Source: Streptomyces sp. NBC_01341
GTDB taxonomy: Bacteria > Actinomycetota > Actinomycetes > Streptomycetales > Streptomycetaceae
Reading direction: 5' to 3'
NCBI RefSeq assembly: GCF_035946055.1
Contig: NZ_CP108364.1
Span: 744,001 to 808,000, forward strand
Length of the DNA: 64,000 nucleotides
Shown here piece after piece: positions 34,714 to 45,893 of this stretch. A program made the translations under genes and the position numbers. Numbering within the stretch: position 1 is the first letter of the stretch; every line of letters starts with the position of its first letter. Under the pieces are notes generated by a model. That model saw only the letters and a program-made list of their open reading frames with translations, was not told where the DNA came from and ran no database searches.

Positions 34714-36204
34714 TCACCAGCCGGCGGGCGCGTAGTCCTTGAGGAAGCAGCCGTACAGCTCCTCGCCCTCTTCGCCGCGGACGATCGGGTCGTAGACCCG
34801 CGCCGCGCCGTCGACGAGGTCGAGGGGGGCGTGGAAGCCCTCCTCCGCGAGGCGCATCTTGTCGGGGTGCGGGCGCTCGTCCGTGATCCAGCCGGTGTCC
34901 ACGGCCGTCATCAGGATGCGGTCCTTCTCGAACATCTCCTGCGCGCTGGTCCGGGTCAGCATGTTCAGCGCCGCCTTGGCCATGTTCGTGTGCGGGTGGC
35001 CCGCGCCCTTGTAACCACGGCCGAACACGCCTTCCATCGCGGAGACGTTGACCACGTAGGCACGCTTCGACGCTGTCCTGGCCATCGCCGGGCGGAGCCG
35101 GCTGATCAGGATGAAGGGCGCCGTCGAGTTGCAGAGCTGGACCTCGAGGAGCTCGATCGGCTCGACCTCCTCGACGGTCTGGATCCAGCTGTTGGTGTCG
35201 TGCAGGTCCGGGACCAGGCCGCCCGCGTCGATCGCGGTGCCGGCGGCGATGCGCGCCGGTGAGGCGGACCCGGTGACCAGCGCGAGATCCGTGACGTCCT
35301 GCGCGCTGAGCCCCTGGCTCTCCTGCCGCGCCGCGGGCAGGGCCGCCACCCGGTCGACCGTGCCGCTGCCGAACGTCCCGATGACCTCGGCGGCGGGGAG
35401 TTCCCCCGGGGGCAGCGGCGCGGACTCGGCACCGAGCAGCTCGCTGTAGGCCTGCGGGGAGCGGCGTACGGTCTGCGCGGCGTTGTTGATCAGGATGTCC
35501 AGCGGGCCCTCCGCGGCGACCGAGTCGGCGAGGGCCACGACCTGGGCCGGGTCGCGCAGGTCTATGCCGACGATCTTCAGGCGGTGGATCCAGTCGTCGC
35601 TGTCGGGCATCGCCTTGAAGCGTCGGATCGCGTCGTTGGGGAAGCGTGTGGTGATGGTGGTGTGCGCGCCGTCGCGCAGCAGCCGCAGCGCGATGTACAT
35701 CCCGATCTTCGCCCGGCCGCCGGTGAGCAGGGCGCGGCGTCCCGTGAGGTCCGTCCGTGCGTCGCGCCGGTCCCGGTTCTCCTTGGCGCACGACTGGCAG
35801 AGCTGGTGGTAGAAGGCGTCCACCTCGACGTACCGGGTCTTGCAGATGTAGCAGGACCGCGGGCGCTGGAGGATGCCCGCGATCTCGGCGGTGGCCGAGG
35901 AGGACGGGAGGACCCCCTGCGTCTCGTCGTCGATGCGTTCGGCGGAACCGGTCGCCGTGGCCTCGGTGACGGCCTTGTCGTGCGCCGTCTTCGCGGCACG
36001 CCGCTCCTGGCGCCGGCGCTGCTTCACGGTGCGGTAGATACCCGCGGTGGCCCGGCGCACGGCGACGGCGTCGGGGTGGTCCACCTCGATGGTGTTCAGC
36101 TCGTCCAGCACGCTCAGGCAGACGGCCAGCCTCTCCGGGTCGACACCGGGACCGAACTCGTCGGTACCGGGAGCGAGCTCCGGGCTGTCCTCTGTCACCG
36201 TCAT
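34714..36204 (-). CDS. SDR oxidoreductase with N-terminal zinc ribbon
   Basis: A 496-residue protein. Residues 1-160 are charged and helical and contain a CxxC...CxxC zinc ribbon (SCYICKTRYVEVDAFYHQLC, then QSC) near 137-159. The remainder is a short-chain dehydrogenase: RALLTGGRAKIGMYIALRLL (nucleotide-binding), ILINNAAQTVRRSP and a catalytic region VNVSAMEGVFGRGYKGAGHP with AKAALNMLTRT (Tyr then Lys spacing YK/K altered). The Tyr is in GRGYKG and the Lys in MAKAAL. GAGGAACGGCA precedes ATG 36204. The zinc ribbon and inserted loop (PLPPGELPAAEVIGTF) are unusual for the family; the substrate is unknown. Confidence 0.8.
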   Translation of the reverse strand: MTVTEDSPELAPGTDEFGPGVDPERLAVCLSVLDELNTIEVDHPDAVAVRRATAGIYRTVKQRRRQERRAAKTAHDKAVTEATATGSAERIDDETQGVLPSSSATAEIAGILQRPRSCYICKTRYVEVDAFYHQLCQSCAKENRDRRDARTDLTGRRALLTGGRAKIGMYIALRLLRDGAHTTITTRFPNDAIRRFKAMPDSDDWIHRLKIVGIDLRDPAQVVALADSVAAEGPLDILINNAAQTVRRSPQAYSELLGAESAPLPPGELPAAEVIGTFGSGTVDRVAALPAARQESQGLSAQDVTDLALVTGSASPARIAAGTAIDAGGLVPDLHDTNSWIQTVEEVEPIELLEVQLCNSTAPFILISRLRPAMARTASKRAYVVNVSAMEGVFGRGYKGAGHPHTNMAKAALNMLTRTSAQEMFEKDRILMTAVDTGWITDERPHPDKMRLAEEGFHAPLDLVDGAARVYDPIVRGEEGEELYGCFLKDYAPAGW

Positions 36205-36426
36205 TGCCGTTCCTCTGTCACTCGTCACTCGCGCCGCCGCCGGGCTTCGGCGGGGCTTCGGTGGGGAGGGGGTCCGGCGGGGAGCCGGTGGGGGCCGGCG
36301 CGCCACGGGCCGAATGCCCCGGTCAAGTCTGCCATGACTCGGACCGAGGACAACGCCGCGAGGTGCGGGGCCGGGGCACGCGAGCCCGGCATGATCCAAA
36401 CGAGAGGCCCCAGTCCCGTTCGGCCG

Positions 36427-37890
36427 TCATCCCTTGTCCTCACTGACCGACAGCGGGGTCGCGATGTCCTCAAGGGACTTCTGCTCGGCCGCGACCGCGA
36501 AGAAGGAGGCGACCAGTCCGGCGGCGACCATGAGAGCGGCCCCGATGCAGAACGCCAGGACCGTGTCGCCCACCTCGCCGCTGCCCGTCAGGTCGGCGAA
36601 GACCAGGGGGCCGGTGATGCCTCCGGCGGCCGTGCCCACGGCGTAGAAGAACGCGATGGCCATCGCCCTGGTCTCCATGGGGAAGATCTCACTGACGGTC
36701 AGGTAGGCGGAACTGGCCCCCGCGGACGCGACGAAGAGGACGAGGCACCAGCAGCCGGTCATGGTGACGGCGGTGAGCCACCCGGCCCCGAACAGTGCCG
36801 CCGTCCCGAACAGCAGCAGACCGGACAGGATGTAGGTCCCCGCGATCATCGGCTTGCGTCCGACCGTGTCGAAGAGGCGGCCGAGGAGGAGCGGCCCAAG
36901 GAAGTTGCAGAACGCGATGACCGCGAAGTAGTAGCCGGTGGTGCCGCTCGACACGTCGAAGAACGTCACCAGGATCGAGCCGAACCCGAAGGTGATGGCG
37001 TTGTAGAGGAAGGCCTGGCCCACGAAGAGGGAGAGCCCGAGGACCGCCCGCTTCGGGTAGGAGCGGAAGACCGTCCGGGCGATGAGCCCGAAGCCGATGC
37101 TCTTGCGCTGCCGGACGGTGATGGCGGGTTCCGCCTGCGGCAGGCGGGTTCCGGTCTCCTCCTCGACCTCGTGCTCCACCGAGTCGACGAGCTTCTCCGC
37201 CTCCTCGTCGCGCCCGTGGATGAACATCCAGCGCGGGCTTTCGGGCACGTGCCGGCGCACCAGCAGGATGACGAGGCCGAGGACGACGCCGAGTGCGAAG
37301 GTGAGCCGCCAGCCGATGTCCTTCGGGAAGATGTCGCTGTCCAGCGCCACAACGGAGAGCAGGGAGCCGGCCACCGCCCCGAGCCAGAAACTGCCGTTGA
37401 TGATGAGGTCGACCCGCCCGCGGTACTTGCTGGGGATCAGTTCGTCGATGGCCGAGTTGATGGCCGCGTACTCCCCGCCGATCCCGAAGCCGGTGAGGAA
37501 GCGGAAGAGGAAGAACCACCAGGCCGAGAAGGAGACCGCGGTGAGCGCCGTGGCCGCCAGGTAGACGGCGAGGGTGATGAGGAACAGCTTCTTGCGCCCG
37601 AAGCGGTCGGTGAGCCAGCCGAAGACCAGCGCTCCGCTACAGGCTCCCGCCACGTAGAGCGCGGCGGCGATGCCGGTGACCTGGGCACCGCTGATGGCCA
37701 GTCCGCTTCCCTCCTCCGAGAGCCTGCTGGCGATGTTCCCGACGACCGTCACCTCGAGTCCGTCGAGGATCCAGACGGTGCCGAGCCCGATGACGATCAT
37801 CCAGTGCCATCGGGACCAGGGCAGCCGGTCCAGCCGGGCGGGAATCCTGGTCGTGACCGTCCTCTGCCCTGCCGCGCCGATATCGCTCAC
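36427..37890 (-). CDS. MFS transporter, sugar-porter-like
   Basis: A 487-residue transporter with 12 hydrophobic segments. Sugar-porter/metabolite:H+ symporter signatures are visible: WLTDRFGRKKLFLIT between helices 2 and 3, GFGIGGEYAAINSAIDELIP (helix 5), KYRGRVDLIINGSFWLG, VPESPRWMFIHGRDEEAEKL after helix 6, and RLFDTVGRKPMIA. The substrate is not evident; relatives include inositol, sugar and aromatic-acid carriers. A long cytoplasmic loop follows helix 6. It is divergent from the SigB-family gene and 222 bases from the SDR gene. Confidence 0.88.
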   Translation of the reverse strand: MSDIGAAGQRTVTTRIPARLDRLPWSRWHWMIVIGLGTVWILDGLEVTVVGNIASRLSEEGSGLAISGAQVTGIAAALYVAGACSGALVFGWLTDRFGRKKLFLITLAVYLAATALTAVSFSAWWFFLFRFLTGFGIGGEYAAINSAIDELIPSKYRGRVDLIINGSFWLGAVAGSLLSVVALDSDIFPKDIGWRLTFALGVVLGLVILLVRRHVPESPRWMFIHGRDEEAEKLVDSVEHEVEEETGTRLPQAEPAITVRQRKSIGFGLIARTVFRSYPKRAVLGLSLFVGQAFLYNAITFGFGSILVTFFDVSSGTTGYYFAVIAFCNFLGPLLLGRLFDTVGRKPMIAGTYILSGLLLFGTAALFGAGWLTAVTMTGCWCLVLFVASAGASSAYLTVSEIFPMETRAMAIAFFYAVGTAAGGITGPLVFADLTGSGEVGDTVLAFCIGAALMVAAGLVASFFAVAAEQKSLEDIATPLSVSEDKG

Positions 37891-38137
37891 GGCCCCTCCT
37901 TCTGTTCTCCGGGAACACCACTCGTGCCCGGAATGAGGCGCTCCTCACACGCCCCTGGGAAAGAGGGTGCTCAAATCCCCCCTAAACGTGTCGAATCCCT
38001 GCGACCGATGGCGGCACCGGCATCCGACGGCCCGAGGATGTGAGGGCGCGTGGAAAAACTTCGGGATGCGCAGGCATGAGACCTGCGAAGCCGGGCATGC
38101 GCGGATCACCACATCGGGTTCCAGGGAGGGCGACACC

Positions 38138-39028
38138 ATGACGGCAGTGCGAACCACCGAAGCGATCGGCATGGCGGCGACGCAGTGCGACGAGGCGGGC
38201 AAGGGTTCCGGCGCGGCCGCTCTCCCGTGGATCGAGGACGCCGGCAAGGTGGCCCCGCAGGACGCGCGCGCGATGTCGAAGCTGTTCTTCGACCGGCTCC
38301 AGTCCCTGGAGGAGGGGACCCACGAGTACCAGTACGCGCGCAACACCCTGATCGAGATGAATCTCTCATTGGTGCGTTTCGCCGCCTCGCGGTTCCGCAA
38401 CCGGGGCGGGGACGACACCGAGGACATCATCCAGGTCGGCACCATCGGCCTGATCAAGGCGATCGACCGCTTCGACCTGTCGCGCGAGGTGGAGTTCGCC
38501 ACGTTCGCGGTGCCCTACATCGTGGGTGAGATCAAGCGCTTCTTCCGGGACACCACCTGGTCCGTGCACGTGCCGCGACGGCTCCAGGAGCTGCGGGTCG
38601 AACTGGCCAAGGCCAAGGAGCTCCTGTCGGGCAAGCTCGACCGCGACCCGACGGTCGCCGAGCTCGCCGCGCACCTGGACCTCTCCGAGGAAGAGATCAT
38701 CGAGGGTCTGGTCGCCGCCAACGGCTACTCGGCCGGATCTCTGGACACCCCGAGCGCCGACAGCGAGTCGGGCAGCGAGCAGCGCGCCTACGCCGAGCTG
38801 CTCGGCGAGGACGACCCGGCCATGGAGAGCGTCGAGAACCTGCACACACTGGCCCCCCTGCTGCAGCAGCTGGACGACCGTGAGCGCAAGATCGTCCAGA
38901 TGCGCTTCGGCATGGAGATGACCCAGGCCCAGATCGGTGCTGAGCTGGGCGTCTCCCAGATGCACGTGTCCCGGCTCCTCAGCCGGATCGTGACGCGGCT
39001 GCGTGCCGGCATGAGCGTCGAAGCCTGA
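38138..39028 (+). CDS. SigB/SigF-family RNA polymerase sigma factor
   Basis: A 296-residue group 3 sigma factor of the SigB/SigF/SigG type that Streptomyces uses for osmotic, oxidative and developmental responses. Region 2 is FAASRFRNRGGDDTEDIIQV through FDLSREVEFATFAVPYIVGE and IKRFFRDTTWSVHVPRRLQE; region 3 is DPTVAELAAHLDLSEEEIIE; region 4 is LDDRERKIVQMRFGMEMTQA and LGVSQMHVSRLLSRI. These proteins are normally held by an RsbW-like anti-sigma factor. A candidate is encoded at 42564. ATG 38138 has GGGAGGG at good spacing; a 60-residue extension to 37967 is unlike the family. Confidence 0.92.
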   Translation: MTAVRTTEAIGMAATQCDEAGKGSGAAALPWIEDAGKVAPQDARAMSKLFFDRLQSLEEGTHEYQYARNTLIEMNLSLVRFAASRFRNRGGDDTEDIIQVGTIGLIKAIDRFDLSREVEFATFAVPYIVGEIKRFFRDTTWSVHVPRRLQELRVELAKAKELLSGKLDRDPTVAELAAHLDLSEEEIIEGLVAANGYSAGSLDTPSADSESGSEQRAYAELLGEDDPAMESVENLHTLAPLLQQLDDRERKIVQMRFGMEMTQAQIGAELGVSQMHVSRLLSRIVTRLRAGMSVEA

Positions 39029-39050
39029 CCCGAGAGCGTACGTATCCGAA

Positions 39051-39085
39051 TGACCGAGGCCCGGCCTGATGCCGGGCCCCGGTCA
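39051..39085 (+). terminator. Terminator after the SigB-family gene
   Basis: TGACCGAGGCCCGGC (39051-39065) pairs with GCCGGGCCCCGGTCA (39071-39085) with one A-C mismatch and a 5-base loop. It lies 23 bases after the sigma stop and before the phosphatase GTG at 39147, so the sigma gene and the signalling operon are separate units. Confidence 0.75.
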
Positions 39086-39146
39086 CATATGCTTCCTGCC
39101 GAAACGGCCGTGGGTGTCCCGAGCCGTCCGTCGGAGGGAGTGGAGT

Positions 39147-40403
39147 GTGACCGAGCCGTTGGACACCCCTGCGCGCGTGGCAGATCTCAGCCGGATCCCG
39201 GAGCAGCACGGGCCGCTCACCCCCGCCGACATGTCCGTCTGGGACATCGACGCGACTCTTCTCCTGGTCGAGGACGACGCGGGTGACGCGCTCCTCGTCG
39301 AGGAGATGCTCACGGACAGCGACCTGGACGCCCCGCTCACCTGGTGCAAGACGCTCGCCGAGGCCCGGCAGTTCCTGCTCGCCTGCCGCACGCCGGTCTG
39401 CGTACTGCTGGACCTCCACCTTCCGGACGTGAACGGACCCGACGCCGTCCGCCGGCTCGTCGGATCGGCGCCGGACGCCGCGATCGTCGTGCTGACGGGC
39501 ATGGCCGAGTCCGAGACCGGACTGTCCGCGGTGGCGCACGGCGCCCAGGACTACCTCGTGAAGGGCCGGATCGATCCCGAGTCCCTGAGCCGTGCCGTCC
39601 GCTACGCCCTCCAGCGCAAGAGCGCCGAGCGTTCGGCCGCCGCCATGCGGACGAGCAGACTGATCGAGCAGGAGAACGCCCGGCTCGAACGCGCCCTGCT
39701 GCCCATTCCGCTGCTGCTGGACGACAGCTTCCGGGTCGCCGCCCGCTACGAGGCCGGACGCGCCCACGGACTGCTCAGCGGTGACTTCTACGACGTGGTG
39801 CAGACCGCCGACGGCGCGGTGCACGCGGTGATCGGCGACGTGTCGGGCCACGGTGCCGCGGAGGCCGCCCTCGGGGTCTGTCTCCGGGTGGCGTGGCGCA
39901 CCGCCGTGCTGACCGGCGTGAACCAGCTCGAGAAGATCGGTCTCCTGGAGGAGATACTCGTCGCCGAGCGTTCGGATCCCCATGTCTTCGCCACGGTGAC
40001 GACGCTGGTGTTCCCGCCGAGCAGGGACCGTGTGTACATCGCGCGCGCCGGGCACCCCGGACTGCTCCGGCGGCGCGGCACGGACGTCGGCTGGGTGGAG
40101 CCCGACATGGGCATGGCGCTCGGACTACTGCCCGGCGCGGGCCGCTGGACGATCACGGAGCTGGAGCTGTCACCCGACAGCGAGCTGGTCCTGTTCACCG
40201 ACGGCCTCTTCGAGGGGCGTACGGGGCCCAAGTCACGACTGGGCGAGGAAGGACTTCTGGCGATGGCAGCGAAGAACGGAGCGCTGGAACCGCGCGCGTT
40301 CGTGGACTCACTGGTCGCGGAGGCCACCGCGAGCGCGGCGCCGTACGGCGGACTGGCGGACGACGTCGCCGTCCTCCATCTGGGCTGGAGGGCCACGTCA
40401 TGA
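39147..40403 (+). CDS. Response regulator-SpoIIE phosphatase
   Basis: A 418-residue protein joining a receiver to a PP2C/SpoIIE phosphatase, as in RsbU-like regulators. Receiver: LLLVEDDAGDALLVEEML, phospho-acceptor in VCVLLDLHLPDVNGPDAVRR, VVLTGMAESE, and YLVKGRID. A short coiled linker (ENARLERALLPIPLLLD) leads to the phosphatase: LSGDFYDVV, VIGDVSGHGAAEAAL, VYIARAGHPGLLRR, LVLFTDGLFEGR and DDVAVLHL. It probably dephosphorylates a STAS anti-anti-sigma protein when activated. GTG 39147 has GGAG close upstream. Its stop overlaps the next gene by 4 bases. Confidence 0.92.
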   Translation: MTEPLDTPARVADLSRIPEQHGPLTPADMSVWDIDATLLLVEDDAGDALLVEEMLTDSDLDAPLTWCKTLAEARQFLLACRTPVCVLLDLHLPDVNGPDAVRRLVGSAPDAAIVVLTGMAESETGLSAVAHGAQDYLVKGRIDPESLSRAVRYALQRKSAERSAAAMRTSRLIEQENARLERALLPIPLLLDDSFRVAARYEAGRAHGLLSGDFYDVVQTADGAVHAVIGDVSGHGAAEAALGVCLRVAWRTAVLTGVNQLEKIGLLEEILVAERSDPHVFATVTTLVFPPSRDRVYIARAGHPGLLRRRGTDVGWVEPDMGMALGLLPGAGRWTITELELSPDSELVLFTDGLFEGRTGPKSRLGEEGLLAMAAKNGALEPRAFVDSLVAEATASAAPYGGLADDVAVLHLGWRATS

Positions 40404-42025
40404 CCACCGGAGACACATCGGCCGTACGGCCCGGTCCGATAGCGCGGCTGTCGGTACAGAACTGGGTCCATCTGATCCTCGCCGGTTTCGTGGTGGTCGT
40501 CTGCGGGTGCCTCGTCGTCGGCGGGCTCGTACTGTCCCGCATCTCGGACCGGACCACCGACCTGGTGGACCGCATCCAGCCCGCCCGGTCCTCCTCCTTC
40601 CAGCTGCAGAACTCGCTGCTCGACCAGGAGACCGGGGTGCGCGGTTACGCGCTCACCGGCGACCAGTCGTTCCTGGAGCCCTACAAAGCGGGCAGGCAGG
40701 CGGAACGGGAGCGGATGGACAGGGTCCGCACGCTGATCGGCCACCAGCAGCCCTACGCCGAGGACCTGGACCGGATCGCCGAGGCGGCCCAGGAGTGGCG
40801 CACCCAGCACGCGGAGCCGCTCATCGCCGCCGTGCGCGCGAGCGGGCCCACCGGTGCGTCGTCCGGACCGATCCTGCGCAGCAAGGCGGAGTTCGACGCC
40901 CTGCGCGTCCTCTACACCGCCCAGCAGAGTCATCTGGACGAAGCACGGGACCACGCCCGTGCCGATCTCGGCGACGCGCGTAGGACGCGCGACCGGGTCC
41001 TCGTCGCTCTCGTCCTCGGCTTCGTGCTGACCATCGTGTCGCTGAGCCTGCTGCTGCACCGCGTGGTGGGCCGGCCGCTGCACGCGCTGACCGCCGCGTC
41101 CAACCGCGTGCGGTCGGGTGCCTTCTCCAGCAGGATCGAGGTGAGCGGTCCGTCGGACGTGAGGGCGGTGGCCGCCGCGGCCGAGGACATGCGCCGGCGC
41201 CTGGTGGCCGAGCTGGCTGAGTCCCAGGAGCGGGAGACGCTGCTCGCCGAGCAGACCGCGGAGCTGCGCCGCTCCAATTCCGAGCTGGAGCAGTTCGCCT
41301 ACGTCGCTTCCCACGACCTGCAGGAACCGCTGCGGAAGGTGGCGTCCTTCTGCCAGTTGCTGGAGAAGCGCTACAGCGCCGAGCTGGACGACCGCGCCAG
41401 GCAGTACATCGACTTCGCGGTCGACGGCGCCAAGCGGATGCAGGTGCTCATCAACGACCTGCTGACGTTCTCGCGGGTGGGCAGGGTGCAGCAGACCTGG
41501 AAGCCTGTGGACCTCGGCAGCTCCCTGGACCGGGCGATGTCCAACCTGACCCTGGCCGTCGAGGAGTCCGGGGCCACCGTGGTCCGCGAGGACGCCCTGC
41601 CGGAGCTGCTCGGGGACTCCACGTCCCTCACCATGGTCTGGCAGAACCTCATCGGCAACGCGGTCAAGTTCCGCAGGCCCGACGTACCGTGCCGGATCAC
41701 CGTCGGCTGTGTGCGGGAGGACGAGAACTGGCACCTCACGGTGGCCGACAACGGCATCGGCATCGCGCCGGAGTTCGCCGACAAGGTGTTCATCATCTTC
41801 CAGCGGCTGCACGGCAGGGACGAGTACGAAGGCACCGGGATCGGACTGTCGCTCTGCCGTAAGATCGTCGAATTCCACGGTGGCCGGATCTGGCTGGACC
41901 CGGCACCCTCCGAGGGCACACTGATCCACTTCACTCTGCCCGTCCTTCCGGAGGCACCCACACACACCACGGCGGAGCTGCTGGCCCCCGCCGCACTGAC
42001 CCCCCGGTCGGGAGACGCCCCGTGA
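40400..42025 (+). CDS. CHASE3-HAMP sensor histidine kinase
   Basis: A 541-residue membrane kinase. An N-terminal segment ([20 protein letters not shown]), a CHASE3 extracellular domain with [20 protein letters not shown], a second segment ([20 protein letters not shown]), HAMP, then HisKA with phospho-acceptor His in [17 protein letters not shown] and HATPase ([50 protein letters not shown]). This combination is typical of phytochrome-like kinases that partner small Rcp-type receivers; one follows. The ATG overlaps the previous stop (ATGA). It probably phosphorylates the adjacent receivers, including the phosphatase at 39147. Confidence 0.92.
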   Translation: MTTGDTSAVRPGPIARLSVQNWVHLILAGFVVVVCGCLVVGGLVLSRISDRTTDLVDRIQPARSSSFQLQNSLLDQETGVRGYALTGDQSFLEPYKAGRQAERERMDRVRTLIGHQQPYAEDLDRIAEAAQEWRTQHAEPLIAAVRASGPTGASSGPILRSKAEFDALRVLYTAQQSHLDEARDHARADLGDARRTRDRVLVALVLGFVLTIVSLSLLLHRVVGRPLHALTAASNRVRSGAFSSRIEVSGPSDVRAVAAAAEDMRRRLVAELAESQERETLLAEQTAELRRSNSELEQFAYVASHDLQEPLRKVASFCQLLEKRYSAELDDRARQYIDFAVDGAKRMQVLINDLLTFSRVGRVQQTWKPVDLGSSLDRAMSNLTLAVEESGATVVREDALPELLGDSTSLTMVWQNLIGNAVKFRRPDVPCRITVGCVREDENWHLTVADNGIGIAPEFADKVFIIFQRLHGRDEYEGTGIGLSLCRKIVEFHGGRIWLDPAPSEGTLIHFTLPVLPEAPTHTTAELLAPAALTPRSGDAP

Positions 42026-42465
42026 ACGACGCCGTGAAGCCCATCGAGGTCCTGCTCGTCGAGGACGACCCCGGCGACGAACTGATGACCCGCGAGGCCT
42101 TCGAGGACAACAAGATCCGCAATACCCTCCACGTGGTGCGCGACGGTCAGGAGGCGCTGGACTTCCTCTACCGCCAGGGCGAGTACGCCGACGCCCCGCG
42201 TCCGGATCTGGTGCTCCTCGACCTCAATCTGCCGAGGTACGACGGCAGGCAGGTGCTCGAGCGGATCAAGACCGACCCCGAACTCGCCCTGATCCCCGTT
42301 GTGGTCCTCACCACGTCCTCGGCGGAGGAGGACATCCTGCGCAGCTACAAGCTGCATGCCAACGCCTATGTCACCAAGCCGGTCGACCTGGAGCAGTTCA
42401 TCGGCGCGGTGCGCCAGATCGACGACTTCTTCGTGAGCGTGGTACGGCTTCCGCCGCGTGCGTAA
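42022..42465 (+). CDS. Rcp1-like single-domain response regulator
   Basis: A 147-residue stand-alone receiver of the Rcp1 type. Markers: [20 protein letters not shown], phospho-acceptor Asp in [29 protein letters not shown], and [11 protein letters not shown]. It lacks an output domain and probably relays phosphate from the adjacent kinase. GTG 42022 overlaps the kinase stop by 4 bases (GTGA). A hairpin follows at 42472. Interaction with the phosphatase receiver domain is inferred. Confidence 0.9.
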   Translation: MNDAVKPIEVLLVEDDPGDELMTREAFEDNKIRNTLHVVRDGQEALDFLYRQGEYADAPRPDLVLLDLNLPRYDGRQVLERIKTDPELALIPVVVLTTSSAEEDILRSYKLHANAYVTKPVDLEQFIGAVRQIDDFFVSVVRLPPRA

Positions 42466-42471
42466 GATCTG

Positions 42472-42498
42472 GAGAGATCCCCCGGAGTGGGATCTCTC
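42472..42498 (+). terminator. 10-base stem hairpin after the Rcp-type regulator
   Basis: GAGAGATCCC (42472-42481) and GGGATCTCTC (42489-42498) form a perfect stem with a 7-base loop. It lies 7 bases after the receiver stop and 66 before the ATP-binding gene. It may terminate the operon, or attenuate read-through into that gene. Confidence 0.6.
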
Positions 42499-42563
42499 GA
42501 CGCGGGTAGACGAACGGCGAGAAGAGGTCCCTGACCTCCCCTGCGGCGCCTTGGCTGGAGCAC

Positions 42564-43019
42564 ATGAACGAACAGGCCACTTCACGGCCGGACGACACCT
42601 GTCAGGGGTCGTCGTCCTCCGATGTTCTGCTCATTGCCGAGGTGTTCGACGGCGAGCCGGGGTGCATCGCACAGGCCCGCGCCCTCGCCGACCGCTTCCT
42701 GGGGCGGCTCGTCTCGGAGTGGCTCGCCGTCCTCGGTGAACACACGCGAAGCGACCTGATGCTGGCGGTCAGCGAGCTCATCACCAACGCGGACCGCTAC
42801 AGCCACGGCCCCTATCTGCTCGAGCTCGAGGGGAACGCCCGGCGCATCAGCGTCACGGTGTACGACACCAGTACGGCGCTCCCGGTCCTCTACTCCCCCG
42901 ACCCCGGCCGCCTCGGGGGTCACGGCATGGAGATAGTGGTCGCGCTCTGCGACCGTCTCACCGCCGAGCGGGTGCCCGTGGGGAAGCGCATCCGCGCCGA
43001 GTTCCAGCTCAGCACCTGA
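42564..43019 (+). CDS. RsbW-like ATP-binding anti-sigma factor
   Basis: A 151-residue GHKL ATPase of the RsbW/SpoIIAB kind (HATPase_c_2). The N-box is MLAVSELITNADRYSHG and the G1 region is VTVYDTSTALPVLYSPDPGR with GGHGMEIVVALCDRLTAE. Such proteins bind a SigB-type sigma factor and phosphorylate a STAS antagonist. Its position after a SigB-family gene, phosphatase, kinase and receiver suggests it is the anti-sigma factor of this cluster. No STAS gene is found here, so the antagonist would have to come from elsewhere. Streptomyces has many paralogues. Confidence 0.8.
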   Translation: MNEQATSRPDDTCQGSSSSDVLLIAEVFDGEPGCIAQARALADRFLGRLVSEWLAVLGEHTRSDLMLAVSELITNADRYSHGPYLLELEGNARRISVTVYDTSTALPVLYSPDPGRLGGHGMEIVVALCDRLTAERVPVGKRIRAEFQLST

Positions 43020-43187
43020 GCGCGCGCCGCACACCTCCGCTCGCCCCTGCCGATCACGTCGGCCGGGGCGATTCGCATAGCTTTCGGATACTTGGCGCTA
43101 CGGCGCGGCCGCACGGCGTCACCTCCTGCGGGAACTTCTGAGCCCTCGGGCCAGGAGGACTACCGTCGGGAGGAGGACCCAGGAGTG

Positions 43188-43270
43188 ATGTACGTACTAC
43201 TGGAGCAGTACGCCGAATCGCCGCCTCAGGGACGACGACGCGGCGGCTCCGACGGGACATCGTGGTGTAC

Positions 43271-43274
<4 letters not shown>
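43188..43274 (+). CDS. 28-residue leader peptide candidate
   Basis: A small frame, MYVLLEQYAESPPQGRRRGG followed by SDGTSWCT, preceded by AGGAGTG and an earlier GGAGGAGG. Its TGA (43272-43274) overlaps the ATG of the transporter at 43271 (ATGA). The arrangement suggests a translated leader that couples to the transporter. The two adjacent basic residues and the C-terminal WCT have no known match. It may instead be non-coding. Confidence 0.4.
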
Positions 43275-45825
<2,551 letters not shown>

Positions 45826-45849
45826 TCATCGCGGACACCTCCTCGCGGG

Positions 45850-45859
45850 AGAGCGCTCT
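45850..45859. promoter_or_regulatory. LacI-type palindrome upstream of the LacI gene
   Basis: AGAGCGCTCT is a perfect 10-base palindrome, flanked by GGG on the left and ATCC on the right. The central CG dyad is typical of LacI/GalR operators. It lies 35 bases before the LacI-family ATG at 45894, consistent with autoregulation. The same core recurs at 53820, 55212 and 57001. Confidence 0.6.
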
Positions 45860-45893
45860 ATCCGGGTGCCCGCACGATGCTATAAATGCGCTC

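Noticed and set aside
35584..38043. Plus-strand open frame of 819 codons
   Set aside because: It runs opposite the SDR and MFS genes, is made of charged low-complexity sequence and matches no family.
37967..38137. N-terminal extension of the SigB-family sigma factor
   Set aside because: The extension does not resemble any sigma region, while ATG 38138 has an excellent ribosome site.
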